A stretch of DNA of 64,000 nt from Pseudomonas sp. CFBP 13711. GTDB lineage: Bacteria > Pseudomonadota > Gammaproteobacteria > Pseudomonadales > Pseudomonadaceae. The notes beneath the pieces are model-generated. The model had not been told where the DNA came from, did not search any database, and was given only the letters and a program-made list of their open reading frames with translations. A program made the translations under genes and the position numbers. Below, piece by piece: positions 50,547 through 60,302 of the stretch. The stretch lies in contig NZ_JACYVI010000003.1 of assembly GCF_014842265.1 (NCBI RefSeq), positions 372,001 to 436,000 of the forward strand. Reading direction: 5' to 3'. How positions within the stretch are numbered: position 1 is the first letter of the stretch; every line of letters starts with the position of its first letter.

Positions 50547-51434
50547 TCAAACCAGATACTTTTTGAACCATGCGACCGTCCGGTCCCACGCCAACGTCGC
50601 AGCAGCATCGTCATACCGCGGCGTCGAATCGTTATGAAAACCATGGTTGGCGCCCTTGTAAATATGCGCCTCATACGTTTTGCCCGCCGCCTTCAATGCC
50701 GCTTCATACGCCGGCCAGCCATCGGTGATCGGCTTGTCGAGCTCTGCGTAATGCAACAACAACGGCGCCTTGATCCGGCTGACATCCTCGGCCCTCGGCT
50801 GACGGCCATAAAACGGCACCGCCGCCGCCAACTCCGGATAAGCCACGGCAGCAGCATTGGCTACGCCCCCGCCGTAACAAAACCCGGTGATCCCGACTTT
50901 CCCGGTGGAAGCGTGATGAGCCATCAGCCACTCGATGCCGGCGAAAAAGTCATTCATCAGCTTCTCGGGATCGACCTTCGCCTGCAGCTCGCGACCTTGG
51001 TCATCGTTGCCCGGATAGCCCCCGACCGAAGACAAACCGTCAGGTGCCAGGGCGATAAAACCGGCCTTGGCCACACGCCGGGCGACGTCTTCGATATAGG
51101 GATTGAGGCCGCGATTCTCATGCACCACCAGCACCGACGCGAGTTTGGCATCGGCCTTCGCCGGCCGCACCAGATACCCGCGCACCTGGCCATTGCCCTT
51201 GGGCGATGGATAGGTGATGTACTCGGCGATGATGTCCGGGTCGGTGAACTTGACCTGCTCGGCCAGCGCGTAATTGGGGCTCAGCGAAGCCAGAATCGTC
51301 GTGGCGGCAAGCCCGCCCACGGCGAACACCGCCGCGCGATCCAGAAACTCCCGGCGGTTGATCTTGCCGTGAACGTAATAGTCGTAAAGCTCAAGCAATT
51401 CAGGGGCGAAGTCTTTGGCGGTGAGACGGGTCAT
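50547..51434 (-). CDS. dienelactone hydrolase family protein, exported
   Basis: A 295-residue alpha/beta hydrolase with a twin-arginine-type leader ([28 protein letters not shown], about 23-50). Catalytic triad of the dienelactone-hydrolase type: Cys nucleophile in [14 protein letters not shown], Asp in [22 protein letters not shown], and His in [17 protein letters not shown]. Related to YghX and YsgA in appearance. The substrate need not be dienelactone; no aromatic-pathway genes adjoin. Starts ATG 51434; alone on its strand, divergent from the NTF2-like gene. Confidence 0.9.
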   Translation of the reverse strand: MTRLTAKDFAPELLELYDYYVHGKINRREFLDRAAVFAVGGLAATTILASLSPNYALAEQVKFTDPDIIAEYITYPSPKGNGQVRGYLVRPAKADAKLASVLVVHENRGLNPYIEDVARRVAKAGFIALAPDGLSSVGGYPGNDDQGRELQAKVDPEKLMNDFFAGIEWLMAHHASTGKVGITGFCYGGGVANAAAVAYPELAAAVPFYGRQPRAEDVSRIKAPLLLHYAELDKPITDGWPAYEAALKAAGKTYEAHIYKGANHGFHNDSTPRYDDAAATLAWDRTVAWFKKYLV

Positions 51435-51618
51435 CTGTGCGCATCCTCATCGATTGTTCAACGGGCACAGGCGTAGAACCGAGCGCCTGAACGTGCCGCA
51501 GCGAGCCCTCAGTAAAGCAGTATTTAGGCCGAGTGCGTCACATCACGCGCTGTCGAACAGCATCTTTCCACGGCGCGCTTTCCAACTCTCTCGTTGTGGG
51601 CTAGCCTGAGCGGCGCAG

Positions 51619-51636
51619 TTGTACGACGACGTACAA
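51619..51636. promoter_or_regulatory. palindromic operator upstream of NTF2-like gene
   Basis: A perfect 7-bp inverted repeat TTGTACG-ACGA-CGTACAA, followed by a second perfect palindrome TTTTCG-A-CGAAAA at 51643-51655, 65 and 46 nt before the ATG at 51701. Probable regulator sites; no adjacent regulator on this side is obvious except the LysR at 52220. Confidence 0.45.
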
Positions 51637-51700
51637 AGCCACTTTTCGACGAAAATGGCCCTGCATGCCGCTTCCATCAACAATAAAAAAGGATGCACTC

Positions 51701-52132
51701 ATGACCCGACTCAAACTGACCCTCGGCTTCTTGTGCCTGTTTTCAGGCTTCGTGGCCGCCGCCCCTTCTGCCGATGAACAAGCCGTCGCCAAGGCCGTCG
51801 ACAACATGACCCAGGCGATGCTGCACAAGGACATCGCCGGCCTTAAAGCGTTGACGTCCGACAACGTCACCTACGGGCACTCCAGCGGCAAGGTGCAGAA
51901 CAAGGATGAATTCATCGCCGACATCGAAACCGGTCGCAGCGGCTTCAATACCCTGGAAATGAAAAACCAGACAATCAACATGAACGGCGACACTGCCCTG
52001 GTGCGCAACCACTTCTCCGCCGAAGCCGTGAACAGCGGCAAGGTCGTGCCGACCGAGATCGAAAACTTTCAGGTCTGGCAGAAACAGAAAGGCCACTGGC
52101 TGCTGATCGGGCGCCAGGCGTTCAAATTCTGA
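51701..52132 (+). CDS. exported NTF2-like (DUF4440 type) protein
   Basis: 143 residues from ATG 51701 (AAAGGA 7 nt upstream). Sec signal MTRLKLTLGFLCLFSGFVAAAPSA. The mature domain is a single NTF2 fold: DEQAVAKAVDNMTQAMLHKDIAGLKALTSDNVTYGHSSGKVQNKDEFIADIETG, then INMNGDTALVRNHFSAEA and EIENFQVWQKQKGHWLLIGRQAFKF, the typical ending of DUF4440-like proteins. Role unknown (small-ligand binding or enzyme). It converges on the LysR gene; a GC hairpin at 52155-52190 lies between their stops. Confidence 0.88.
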   Translation: MTRLKLTLGFLCLFSGFVAAAPSADEQAVAKAVDNMTQAMLHKDIAGLKALTSDNVTYGHSSGKVQNKDEFIADIETGRSGFNTLEMKNQTINMNGDTALVRNHFSAEAVNSGKVVPTEIENFQVWQKQKGHWLLIGRQAFKF

Positions 52133-52154
52133 TGGCATGACTCCAACGTTGTAA

Positions 52155-52190
52155 CCGACCGGGCGCCTGACAGGATCAAGCCCCGGTCGG
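52155..52190. terminator. GC-rich hairpin between convergent genes
   Basis: Stem CCGACCGGG/CCCGGTCGG with an 18-nt loop between the stops of the NTF2-like and LysR genes. No T-run on either side, so it may act as a weak or factor-assisted terminator. Confidence 0.4.
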
Positions 52191-52219
52191 CTACACGTCT
52201 GTTTTTAACTCCCGTTGCC

Positions 52220-53104
52220 CTACAACGCTTCCAACTCCTGCAACACCTCCAGCACATAACGGGTCGAGCGTTCGACGCTTCCGGCCCGGTGCGCAATGCC
52301 CAACTCCCGCCACAGCGCCGGCTGCAACGGACGCATGACAATGCGGCTCTCCGGCGCGGGCGTGGACGCCTCATGGGGCAGCAAGGTCGCGCCATAGCCC
52401 GCCCCCACGAGACTCTTGATCGCGTCGTTGTAATTAAGCTGAATGCGCGGCGTCGGCTGCGGCCCCTCGCCGGCAAACCATTCGGCGACCTGACGGGACA
52501 GCCGCGTGGTGGCGTCGTTGAGAATCAACGGCTGACCCGCCAGCCAACTCGGGGTGATGACCGACGGGCAGTCCCAGCGCGCCGGCAAAAACGCCATCAC
52601 CGGGTCCCGGCGCCACGGCTGAATCGACAAGCCCTTCACCGGCGCTTGAGGCAGCGCAATCACGCCGATGTCCAGGCTGCCGTCCGCGAGCTTTTGCAGC
52701 GTCTGTTGCGACGTCAGCACCGCGACCTGCACGTCGATGCCCGGGTGTAACTGCTCCAGGGTTTCCAGCGCCTGGGGCAGCAATTGCGCGATGACGCCGG
52801 TTGATGCACCCAATCGCACCCGCCCGGCCAGTCCCTGAACCTGGCGCTCGACGTCTTCCAGCGCCTGCTCGGCATCGGCCAACAGACGCCGCGCGCGCTC
52901 GATCAGGGTGTCGCCGATGGCCGAGGGCTGAACCCGGCCCCGCGTGCGCGAGAGCAACACGCCGCCCACTCGCTGCTCCAGATCAGCGATGTGCAGGCTC
53001 ACCGTCGGCGGCGCGAGGTTGAGCACCCGTGCGGCTTCAGCAAATGAGCCGTGGTCGGCGATGGCCACAAGAGTGCGCAAACGATCCAGACTGATTTCCC
53101 GCAC
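52220..53104 (-). CDS. LysR family transcriptional regulator
   Basis: 294 residues. Winged helix: [71 protein letters not shown] (residues 5-75). Effector domain with [38 protein letters not shown]. Divergent from argC2; the shared gap of 117 bp makes regulation of that gene likely, though argC paralogues are not often LysR-controlled. Confidence 0.92.
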   Translation of the reverse strand: MREISLDRLRTLVAIADHGSFAEAARVLNLAPPTVSLHIADLEQRVGGVLLSRTRGRVQPSAIGDTLIERARRLLADAEQALEDVERQVQGLAGRVRLGASTGVIAQLLPQALETLEQLHPGIDVQVAVLTSQQTLQKLADGSLDIGVIALPQAPVKGLSIQPWRRDPVMAFLPARWDCPSVITPSWLAGQPLILNDATTRLSRQVAEWFAGEGPQPTPRIQLNYNDAIKSLVGAGYGATLLPHEASTPAPESRIVMRPLQPALWRELGIAHRAGSVERSTRYVLEVLQELEAL

Positions 53105-53221
53105 CCTGATGCCCCTCCTTCAGAAAAGCTGAAGTGTACCGTCAACAAATTCAACTTTCTCTATCCACGAGTGGACTGGAAGATGGCTGGCATTGACGAC
53201 CTTCTGCGGAATTCAAATGCC

Positions 53222-54160
53222 ATGTCTTTAAAACAAGCGCCCCAGCCTATCGTGTTCATCGACGGCGACCAAGGCACCACCGGCCTGCAAATACACCAGC
53301 GCCTGCAAGGCCGCACCGACCTGCAGGTGGTGACGCTGCCCGCCGAACACCGCAAAAACCCTGAAAGCCGAGCTGCCGCGATCAACGCCTGCGACATCGC
53401 GGTGCTGTGCCTGCCCGACGAGGCCGCCCGCGACGCAGCGGCGAGCATCACCAACCCGGACGTGCGGGTGATCGACGCCAGCTCTGCGCACCGTACCCAT
53501 CCCGACTGGGTCTACGGTTTCGCGCAGATGAGCGAAGCACAGAAACAACGCATCGCCACAGCCCGCCGCGTCAGCAATCCAGGCTGCTATCCCACTGGGG
53601 CGATCGGTCTGTTGCGGCCGTTGCTGGAGGCGGGACTGCTGCCGCGCGATTACCCGATCAGCATCAATGCGGTGTCGGGCTATTCGGGCAAAGGCCGCGC
53701 GGGGGTCGACGAATTCGAAGGGCCGGACGCTGCTCAGGCGGTGCCTTTTCAGGTCTACGGCCTGAGCCTTGCGCACAAGCACGTTCCGGAGATCCAGCAG
53801 TACAGCGGGCTGAGCGAGCGGCCGGTGTTCGTACCGGCTTACGGCGCGTTTCGTCAGGGCATCGTGCTGACCATCGCGCTGCAAACGCGCTTGCTGCCCC
53901 ACGGCGTGACGGGCACGACGCTGCATGCCGCGCTGGCTGAGCATTATCGAGGCAGCGGGTTTGTCGAAGTGCTGCCGATGGAGCAGTCGCGCGCGCTGAG
54001 CGGGATCGACCCCCGCCAGCTCAACGGCACGGATAACCTGCGGCTGATGGTGTTCGAGCACGACGGCCACGTACTGCTGGCCGCCGTGTTCGACAATCTG
54101 GGCAAGGGCGCGGCCGGGGCGGCGGTGCAGAATCTGGATCTGATGATTGCGGGTGGCTGA
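53222..54160 (+). CDS. argC: N-acetyl-gamma-glutamyl-phosphate reductase, type 2
   Basis: 312 residues from ATG 53222; the frame is open upstream but not family-like. ArgC of the short type-2 class reduces N-acetyl-glutamyl phosphate to the semialdehyde in arginine synthesis. NADP Rossmann start [19 protein letters not shown], the catalytic-cysteine segment [41 protein letters not shown], and the His region [15 protein letters not shown]. Pseudomonads normally carry a separate housekeeping type-1 argC, so this may serve a different acyl-phosphate or a condition-specific route. Divergent from a LysR gene. Confidence 0.93.
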   Translation: MSLKQAPQPIVFIDGDQGTTGLQIHQRLQGRTDLQVVTLPAEHRKNPESRAAAINACDIAVLCLPDEAARDAAASITNPDVRVIDASSAHRTHPDWVYGFAQMSEAQKQRIATARRVSNPGCYPTGAIGLLRPLLEAGLLPRDYPISINAVSGYSGKGRAGVDEFEGPDAAQAVPFQVYGLSLAHKHVPEIQQYSGLSERPVFVPAYGAFRQGIVLTIALQTRLLPHGVTGTTLHAALAEHYRGSGFVEVLPMEQSRALSGIDPRQLNGTDNLRLMVFEHDGHVLLAAVFDNLGKGAAGAAVQNLDLMIAGG

Positions 54161-54166
54161 CGCGCG

Positions 54167-55585
54167 TTACAGCCATCTCGCGTCGCCACTGCCCAGTCCG
54201 CTCGCTGGTAAATCCCAGTGGGTCGGCGTGCCGTCGATCTGCCCGGCGGGTTTGAGGCGCAGCGCCGGGCCCCACGCGGTGTGCTCGATGGCGTCGGAGT
54301 AGTCGCTCGGATTCAACGGCAACAGCGCTGCAGGCTGGGCCTCGGTTTGGGCGAACGACATCAGCGATAACGCGGTGCGCGCCAGGGATGCCTGCACTTG
54401 AACGCCTTGTCCGGTGATATGTCGCTCGGTCAGACCGCGCACTGCTGCCGCCGCCATCAGATACCCGGTGGCGTGATCCAGCGCCTGCACGGGTAACGGC
54501 ACCGGCCGGTCACCGCCCGCTGCGACCATGCCAGCGTTGGCGATGCCGCAACTCATTTGCACCAGACTGTCGAAACCCCGTCGCTCCCGCCATGGGCCGG
54601 TCCAGCCGTAGGCGTTCAGCGATACATCCACCAGACCCGGATTGAGCGCGCGGCGGCGTTCTGCGCTGAGGCCCAGTCGCGCGAGGGCGTCGGCGCGGTA
54701 ACCATGGATCATCACGTCTGCTTCGCGGATCAGGCCCTCCAGCACTGCGCGATCGGCGGGGTCGCGCAAATCCAGCCGCGCGCAGCGTTTGCCAAGCACC
54801 ACCTCCGGGACGGTGCCGGGCTCGTCCCAGCCAAGAGGGTCGATGCGCAGCACCTCGGCGCCGAACCCGGCGAGAAACCGCGTCGCCACGGGGCCGGCCA
54901 GAATACGCGTGAGGTCGAGCACGCGAATGCCGCGCAAGGGCCGTTCACGCGGGACGATCCATTCGGGTCGTGCGGGGTTTGACTGATGCGATGAAGCCGG
55001 TGCCGCTGTGGCCGGCGCACGATGCAGCAAAGGTTCGGCGGCGACGGCGCGACCCTGAGGATGTTCGTGCCAGGCCGAAGCGCTGAGCATGGCGGCGGCA
55101 CAACCGTGATGGTCGACCACCGCGCTTTCCAGCTCACTGGCCTTCCAGCCCAGCACCGCCTGGCTGACGGCATCACGCTCGGGAGCGGTTTTCAGCACAG
55201 CGAGCGCGGCCTGACGATGGTGCGGTGCGTTGGTGTGCAACCGGATCCATCCATCTGCCGCGCGGTAATCCCCTGCCACCGCGTCCCACTGCGCCGGCAG
55301 CGACCAGCCTTGGGGCTGAAGGGACGTTGCGAACCAGAACGAGGCCAGGCGCCGATCGACCGTAACCAGCGGCAACGTGCCGTGGGCCTGATCAATCAAT
55401 TCGCCCACCGCCAGATGCGCGGCAGCGACGGCGGCAGTGGCGAAATCGGTGACCGGGAATGTCGACGCCAGGGCGCCTTCGCCGATGGTCTGGAGATGGT
55501 CAAGATAGCGAGGCGGCCCGCCGAGGGCCAACCAGAATTCGCGCAGGAAATGCGTGCAGGCAGTGTCGGACTGGGCAATCGGCAT
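54167..55585 (-). CDS. CaiB/BaiF-type CoA-transferase family protein
   Basis: 472 residues from ATG 55585. Two halves: an N-terminal part (about 1-215) without a clear active site, possibly a degenerate duplicate, then a class III CoA-transferase domain from about 220: RPLRGIRVLDLTRILAGPVATRFLAGFGAEVLRIDP, ADVMIHGYRADALARLGL, and RRGFDSLVQMSCGIANAG (Asp nucleophile position), ending with the usual LARTALSLMSFAQ segment. Moves CoA between carboxylic acids; the substrate is unknown. Ends 6 bases after argC2 on the opposite strand. No operon partner. Confidence 0.87.
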   Translation of the reverse strand: MPIAQSDTACTHFLREFWLALGGPPRYLDHLQTIGEGALASTFPVTDFATAAVAAAHLAVGELIDQAHGTLPLVTVDRRLASFWFATSLQPQGWSLPAQWDAVAGDYRAADGWIRLHTNAPHHRQAALAVLKTAPERDAVSQAVLGWKASELESAVVDHHGCAAAMLSASAWHEHPQGRAVAAEPLLHRAPATAAPASSHQSNPARPEWIVPRERPLRGIRVLDLTRILAGPVATRFLAGFGAEVLRIDPLGWDEPGTVPEVVLGKRCARLDLRDPADRAVLEGLIREADVMIHGYRADALARLGLSAERRRALNPGLVDVSLNAYGWTGPWRERRGFDSLVQMSCGIANAGMVAAGGDRPVPLPVQALDHATGYLMAAAAVRGLTERHITGQGVQVQASLARTALSLMSFAQTEAQPAALLPLNPSDYSDAIEHTAWGPALRLKPAGQIDGTPTHWDLPASGLGSGDARWL

Positions 55586-55679
55586 GGGGCAGCGCTCTCG
55601 GGAGTGGTGTGAGCAGCCTAGCAAAAGAGTCTAAAAGGGGGGGCGAAGCCCGCGTGTTTGCCGTTGGAGATGCAGCGAA

Positions 55680-56330
55680 TGCACTGGCCTCTTCCCGGCT
55701 GAAGCCGGTCCCACTAAAAGCACCGCATGCATCCAGTCATACTGGCGGTGACCTGAAATGTGGGACCGGCTTTAGCCGGGAAGACGGTGTATCTATTGTC
55801 AGAAATGCAGTGGCTGCACTGGCCTCTTCGTGAGCAACCTCTCTCCCACAGGTTCTGCAGGCTGGCTCAGATCCGGCGTCGACAACGATTATGTGGGAGC
55901 GAGCTTGCTCGCGAAGGGGGCGTAACTGCCGCAGGAGATTCAGCGGATGCACTGGCCTCTTCCCGGCTGAAGCCGGTCCCACTAAAAGCACCGCGCGCAT
56001 CCTGTCAAACTGGCGGTGACCTAAAATGTGGGACCGGCTTTAGCCGGGAAGACGGTGTATCTATTGTCAGAAATGCAGTGGCTGCACTGGCCTCCTCGTG
56101 AGCAAGCTCACTCCCACAGGTTCTGCAGGCTGGCTCAGATCCGGCGTCGACAACGATTATGTGGGAGCGAGCTTGCTCGCGAAGGGGGCGTAACTGCCGC
56201 AGGAGATTCAGCGGATGCACTGGCCTCTTCCCGGCTGAAGCCGGTCCCACTAAAAGCACCGCGCGCATCCTGTCAAACTGGCGGTGACCTAAAATGTGGG
56301 ACCGGCTTTAGCCGGGAAGGCGTCAAAGAA
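55680..56330. repeat. 268-bp tandem duplication containing both REP families
   Basis: The block beginning ACTGGCCTCTTCCCGGCT occurs at 55682, 55950 and 56218, i.e. every 268 bp. Each complete unit carries a family B pair, then a family A pair (GTGAGCAA.. to GTGGGAGCGAGCTTGCTC) with a shared spacer TATCTATTGTCAGAAATGCAG. The two full units are nearly identical, including matching 87-codon open frames that are artefacts of the repeat. The third unit is cut short and leads to the hairpin repeat at 56353. Confidence 0.92.
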
Positions 56331-56352
56331 CACACCGAATATTCAAGCCGTT

Positions 56353-56408
56353 CACAAGGCGACGCCGAGCGTCACGGAGGCATGTCCACGCGGAGCGTGG
56401 GCACGATC
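56353..56408 (-). repeat. short hairpin repeat (GACGC type), copy 2
   Basis: Diverged copy of 20443-20500 with intact stems CCACGC/GCGTGG and GACGC/GCGTC. It ends at the eutC stop codon region. Confidence 0.55.
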
Positions 56409-57225
56409 AAGGTCCCAGCAGAAAATTCCCCGGCCGGGTGCCCTCGCCCGCTTCCAGCACCGGCACTTGCGCATCGTCTTTCAAGCTCACGCCGGACAAC
56501 TGCCGACGCCAGGCCTCGCGCATCAGGTACAGCAGCTTGTGCGCCGCCATCGCGTAACTCATGCCTTCAAGACGCACGTTGGAAATGCAGTTGCGCGCGG
56601 CGTCGTTCAGGCCCACGCGCGGTGCGTACGTAAAGTACAGGCCGAGGCTGTCCGGCGAACTGAGGCCCGGCCGCTCGCCGATCAGGATCACCACCATGCG
56701 CGCCTTGAGCAGTGCGCCGATTTCATCGGCAACGGCGACGCGGCCCTGTTCCACCAGCACCACCGGCGCCAGGCTCCAACCTTCCGCCGCTGCCATTTCG
56801 TCGATGCGCTCCAGCATCGCCGGGCTGTGGCGTTGCACCGCCAGCGCAGACAAGCCGTCTGCGACCACCAGCGCCAGATCAAATCCGTCAGGATGCGCCG
56901 CCGCGTAATCCTTCAGCTGGGCAGCCGCCCCCTCGGACAAACGCCGCCCCAAATCAGGCCGTTGCAGGTACACATGGCGATCGGTGGCTGAGCTTTGCAG
57001 GGTCAGCGTCTCGCGGGACCGACCCGCCAGTTGCTCGGCCAGCGCTCCGTGATCGAACGCCAGGTGCACAGCGTCGCGGGCCTGGGCGTGGGCAAACTGG
57101 AAATCCAGCTGCGCCGCCGTCGGCAAACTCGTGCCCGCATGCCCGAGGGCGATTCGCGCCGAGGTCAATGACCGCAACTGCTGCCAGGCATCGGCGTGTG
57201 CGGGTGATTTCTTGTCATCGCTCAT
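56407..57225 (-). CDS. eutC: ethanolamine ammonia-lyase small subunit
   Basis: 272 residues, the adenosylcobalamin-dependent ethanolamine ammonia-lyase beta subunit. Characteristic: [43 protein letters not shown] at the N-terminus, [35 protein letters not shown] and [55 protein letters not shown]. Forms the cytoplasmic (alpha-beta)6 enzyme with EutB to release acetaldehyde and ammonia. 35 nt after eutB. No carboxysome shell genes are nearby, so the pathway is the simple, shell-free form. Confidence 0.96.
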   Translation of the reverse strand: MSDDKKSPAHADAWQQLRSLTSARIALGHAGTSLPTAAQLDFQFAHAQARDAVHLAFDHGALAEQLAGRSRETLTLQSSATDRHVYLQRPDLGRRLSEGAAAQLKDYAAAHPDGFDLALVVADGLSALAVQRHSPAMLERIDEMAAAEGWSLAPVVLVEQGRVAVADEIGALLKARMVVILIGERPGLSSPDSLGLYFTYAPRVGLNDAARNCISNVRLEGMSYAMAAHKLLYLMREAWRRQLSGVSLKDDAQVPVLEAGEGTRPGNFLLGP

Positions 57226-57260
57226 GGCTCAAGCCCTTGTCTGGAACTGCTGATCAGCGA

Positions 57261-58652
57261 CTAATTCAGTTGCGCCAGCGCCTTGCGGAACAACGGCGGC
57301 ACGCCCTGCCCCAGCCGCACGCCGCCGTCGTCCTGGCGCAGGATGTCCATGCGCGTCAGCCATTCCTCGAACTCCGGCGCCGGGCGCAGGCCGATGGTTT
57401 TGCGTGCATACAAAGCGTCGTGAAACGAGGTGGTCTGGTAGTTGAGCATCACGTCGTCGGACCCCGGAATGCCCATGATGAAGTTGATGCCCGCGACGCC
57501 GAGCAAGGTCAGCAGCACGTCCATGTCGTCCTGATCGGCTTCGGCATGGTTGGTGTAGCAGATGTCGCAGCCCATGGGCACGCCGAGCAGCTTGCCGCAA
57601 AAGTGATCTTCAAGCCCGGCGCGAATGATCTGCTTGCCGTTGTACAGGTATTCCGGGCCGATAAAGCCGACCACGGTGTTCACTAGAAACGGATTGAAAT
57701 GCCGCGCGACCGCGTAGGCCCGGGCCTCGCAGGTCTGTTGATCGACGCCGTGATGCGCGTTGGCCGACAAGGCGCTGCCCTGCCCGGTTTCGAAGTACAT
57801 CAGGTTGTCGCCCAGCGGGCCGCGCTTCAGGCTGAGCCCGGCTTCGTAGCCTTCGCGAAGGATTTCCAGGCTGATGCCGAACCCGCTGTTGGCCGCTTCG
57901 GTACCGGCGATGGACTGGAACACCAGGTCCAGCGGCACACCTTTTTCGATGGCCGCCACCGATGAGGTGACGTGGGTCAGCACGCAGGACTGAGTGGGAA
58001 TCTCGTAATGACGAATGACGCCGTCGAGCATCTTCAGCAGTTCGCTGATAGCGCTGACGCTGTCGGTGGCCGGGTTGATGCCGATCATGGCGTCGCCGTT
58101 GCCGTACAGCAAACCGTCGAGCACGCTGGCGGCGATGCCGGCCGGGTCATCGGTGGGGTGATTGGGTTGCAGCCGGGTGGACATGCGCCCGCGCAGGCCG
58201 ACGGTGTTGCGAAAGCGGGTGACGACACGAATTTTCTGCGCCACCAGCACCAGATCCTGCACGCGCATGATCTTCGACACCGCCGCCGCCATCTCCGGGG
58301 TCAAGCCCGGTGCCAGGGCCTTGAGGCTGGTCTCGGTGGCGTCGTCCCCCAGCAGCCAGTCGCGAAAGCCGCCGACCGTGAGATGGCTGACCGGGGCGAA
58401 GGCGGCGCGGTCATGGCTGTCGACGATCAGGCGGGTGACTTCATCCTCTTCATAGGGAATCAGCGCTTCGGTGAGAAATTGCTTGAGCGGCACGTCGGCC
58501 AGGGCCATTTGCGCCGCCGCGCGTTCGGCATCGCTGCTGGCGGCCACTTCTGCGAGAAAGTCACCGGAGCGTGCGGGGCTGGCCTTGGCCATGAGTTCCC
58601 GCAGGCTGTCGAAGCGCCAGACCATGCCACCGATGCTGTGGGAAAAACTCAT
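57261..58652 (-). CDS. eutB: ethanolamine ammonia-lyase large subunit
   Basis: 463 residues from ATG 58652 (AGAGG 5 nt upstream; a GTG two codons earlier is possible). Catalytic subunit of the B12-dependent lyase. Landmarks: FRNTVGLRGRMSTRLQPNHPTDDP, GLLYGNGDAMIGINPATDSVS, VFQSIAGTEAANSGFGISLEILREGY, GSALSANAHHGVDQQTCEARAYAVARHF (active-site region) and GVPMGCDICYTNHAEADQDDMD. Full length. Lies between eat and eutC on the same strand, forming an ethanolamine utilisation operon. Confidence 0.97.
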   Translation of the reverse strand: MSFSHSIGGMVWRFDSLRELMAKASPARSGDFLAEVAASSDAERAAAQMALADVPLKQFLTEALIPYEEDEVTRLIVDSHDRAAFAPVSHLTVGGFRDWLLGDDATETSLKALAPGLTPEMAAAVSKIMRVQDLVLVAQKIRVVTRFRNTVGLRGRMSTRLQPNHPTDDPAGIAASVLDGLLYGNGDAMIGINPATDSVSAISELLKMLDGVIRHYEIPTQSCVLTHVTSSVAAIEKGVPLDLVFQSIAGTEAANSGFGISLEILREGYEAGLSLKRGPLGDNLMYFETGQGSALSANAHHGVDQQTCEARAYAVARHFNPFLVNTVVGFIGPEYLYNGKQIIRAGLEDHFCGKLLGVPMGCDICYTNHAEADQDDMDVLLTLLGVAGINFIMGIPGSDDVMLNYQTTSFHDALYARKTIGLRPAPEFEEWLTRMDILRQDDGGVRLGQGVPPLFRKALAQLN

Positions 58653-58679
58653 GCACACCTCTTTTATCGAACCGCGTGA

Positions 58680-60032
58680 TTAACCGGCGACCGCGACCGC
58701 CGCACTGCGCCCGCGGACCATTTTGCAGAACACCGCGCCCACGGCCATCAGGCAGATGAATATGGCGCAGATCAGCAGGTTGAACCAGACCATGGCGACC
58801 AAACACACCACCGCCAGCACCAGGGCGATGCCCGGCACGATCGGATAGCCCGGCGCGCGGAAGCTGCGCTCAAGGTTCGGTTCGCTGCGGCGCAACTTGA
58901 ACAGGCTGAGCATGCTGATGATGTACATCACGATGGCACCGAACACCGACATGGTGATCATCGCGGCGGTCAGCGTCATGCCCTGCAGGTTGATCACGCC
59001 GTCGCTGAGGATCGCGATGATGCCGATCACACCGCCCGCGAGGATCGCACGGTGGGGCGTCTGGAAGCGCGACAGTTTCGCCAGGCTCGGTGGCAGAAAG
59101 CCCGCCCGTGCCAGGGCGAAGAACTGCCGCGAATAGCCGAGGATGATGCCGTGGAAACTCGCCACCAGACCGAACAGGCCGATCCACACCAGCATGTGCA
59201 TCCAGTTGGAGTTGCCGCCAACCACCGCTTTCATCGCCTGGGGCAACGGGTCATTGATGTTCGCCAGCGTACGCCAGTCGCCCACGCCACCGGCGAAGAT
59301 CATCACGCCGATCGCCAGCACCACCAACGTCAGGATGCCGCCCACGTAAGCGCGCGGAATGGTGCGTTTCGGGTCCTTGGCTTCTTCGGCCGCCATGGCG
59401 GCGCCTTCGATGGCGAGGAAGAACCAGATGGCGAACGGGATCGCCGCGAACATGCCGCTGATGGCCGGCAGGCCGAAGGTATCGGAACCGGCCCAGCCGC
59501 CGAGGACGAAATTGCTGAAGCTGAAGCCCGGCGCGACGACGCCCATGAACACCAGCAGTTCGGCCACCGCCAGAATGGTGACCACCAGTTCGAAGGTCGC
59601 TGCGATGCTCACGCCCAGGATGTTCAGGGTCATGAACACGAAATACGCGCCGATGGCCGCAACCCTTGGATCAAGGGACGGGAATTGCACGTTAAGGTAA
59701 GCGCCGATCGCCATCGCAATGGCGGGCGGGGCGAAGACGAACTCGATCAGCGTTGCCAGGCCCGCAATCATCCCACCGGTCACGCCAAAGGCGCGCAGGC
59801 TGTAGGCAAACGGCCCGCCTGCGTTGGGAATCGCGGTGGTGAGTTCGGTGAAACTGAAGATGAAGCAGGTGTACATCACCGCCACCATCAGCGTGGTCAC
59901 CAGAAAGCCCAGCGTCCCGGCGGTGCCCCAGCCGTAACTCCAGCCGAAGTATTCGCCGGAAATCACCAGGCCGACGGCCAGCCCCCACAAATGCAGGGTT
60001 CCCAAGGTGGGTTTGAGTTGTGATGCAGTCAT
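58680..60032 (-). CDS. eat: ethanolamine permease (APC superfamily)
   Basis: 450 residues from ATG 60032; the frame is open upstream but not hydrophobic. Amino acid-polyamine-organocation transporter with about twelve helices. Begins LHLWGLAVGLVISGEYFGWSYGWGTAGTLGFLVTTLMVAVMY, as in ethanolamine permeases (YFGW after the first unwound G-x-V-I-S-G). Later GPFAYSLRAFGVTGGMIAG and FFLAIEGAAMAAEEAKDPKRTIPRAY. Upstream gene of eutB-eutC; imports ethanolamine. Its promoter region (60033-60200) shares a long spaced dyad with the AraC-type regulator. Confidence 0.95.
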   Translation of the reverse strand: MTASQLKPTLGTLHLWGLAVGLVISGEYFGWSYGWGTAGTLGFLVTTLMVAVMYTCFIFSFTELTTAIPNAGGPFAYSLRAFGVTGGMIAGLATLIEFVFAPPAIAMAIGAYLNVQFPSLDPRVAAIGAYFVFMTLNILGVSIAATFELVVTILAVAELLVFMGVVAPGFSFSNFVLGGWAGSDTFGLPAISGMFAAIPFAIWFFLAIEGAAMAAEEAKDPKRTIPRAYVGGILTLVVLAIGVMIFAGGVGDWRTLANINDPLPQAMKAVVGGNSNWMHMLVWIGLFGLVASFHGIILGYSRQFFALARAGFLPPSLAKLSRFQTPHRAILAGGVIGIIAILSDGVINLQGMTLTAAMITMSVFGAIVMYIISMLSLFKLRRSEPNLERSFRAPGYPIVPGIALVLAVVCLVAMVWFNLLICAIFICLMAVGAVFCKMVRGRSAAVAVAG

Positions 60033-60104
60033 GAGCGTGTACCCCGGTAGCCAGGCGACGGTATTTGTCTGACGTCGAGCATAGTCACAGCTGACAGGCC
60101 AAGG

Positions 60105-60143
60105 CTTGACCGTACGGCGCGCGGTCTGTCGTCTGCGGTCAAG
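60105..60143. promoter_or_regulatory. spaced inverted repeat upstream of eat
   Basis: CTTGACC (60105-60111) and GGTCAAG (60137-60143) form a perfect 7-bp inverted repeat with 25 bp between, 73-111 nt upstream of eat. Position fits an activator site for the ethanolamine operon; inferred. Confidence 0.4.
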
Positions 60144-60302
60144 TTTTCCGGGTATCTGCCGGGGGTGCGCCACACTGGCGCGTGAAAACGGCCCGGTGCT
60201 TTATTGAGGGTCACGCAATGCCTGTGTTTGCTGACCGCAGTGGCACCAGACTTCCCAACAGCTTGGGCAGCAGATGAGTCGTCGAGTAGCACCGGTGCCC
60301 AT

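Noticed and set aside
55737..56268. Two identical 87-codon minus-strand frames
   Set aside because: They repeat at exactly 268 bp because of the tandem duplication, and consist of translated REP sequence.
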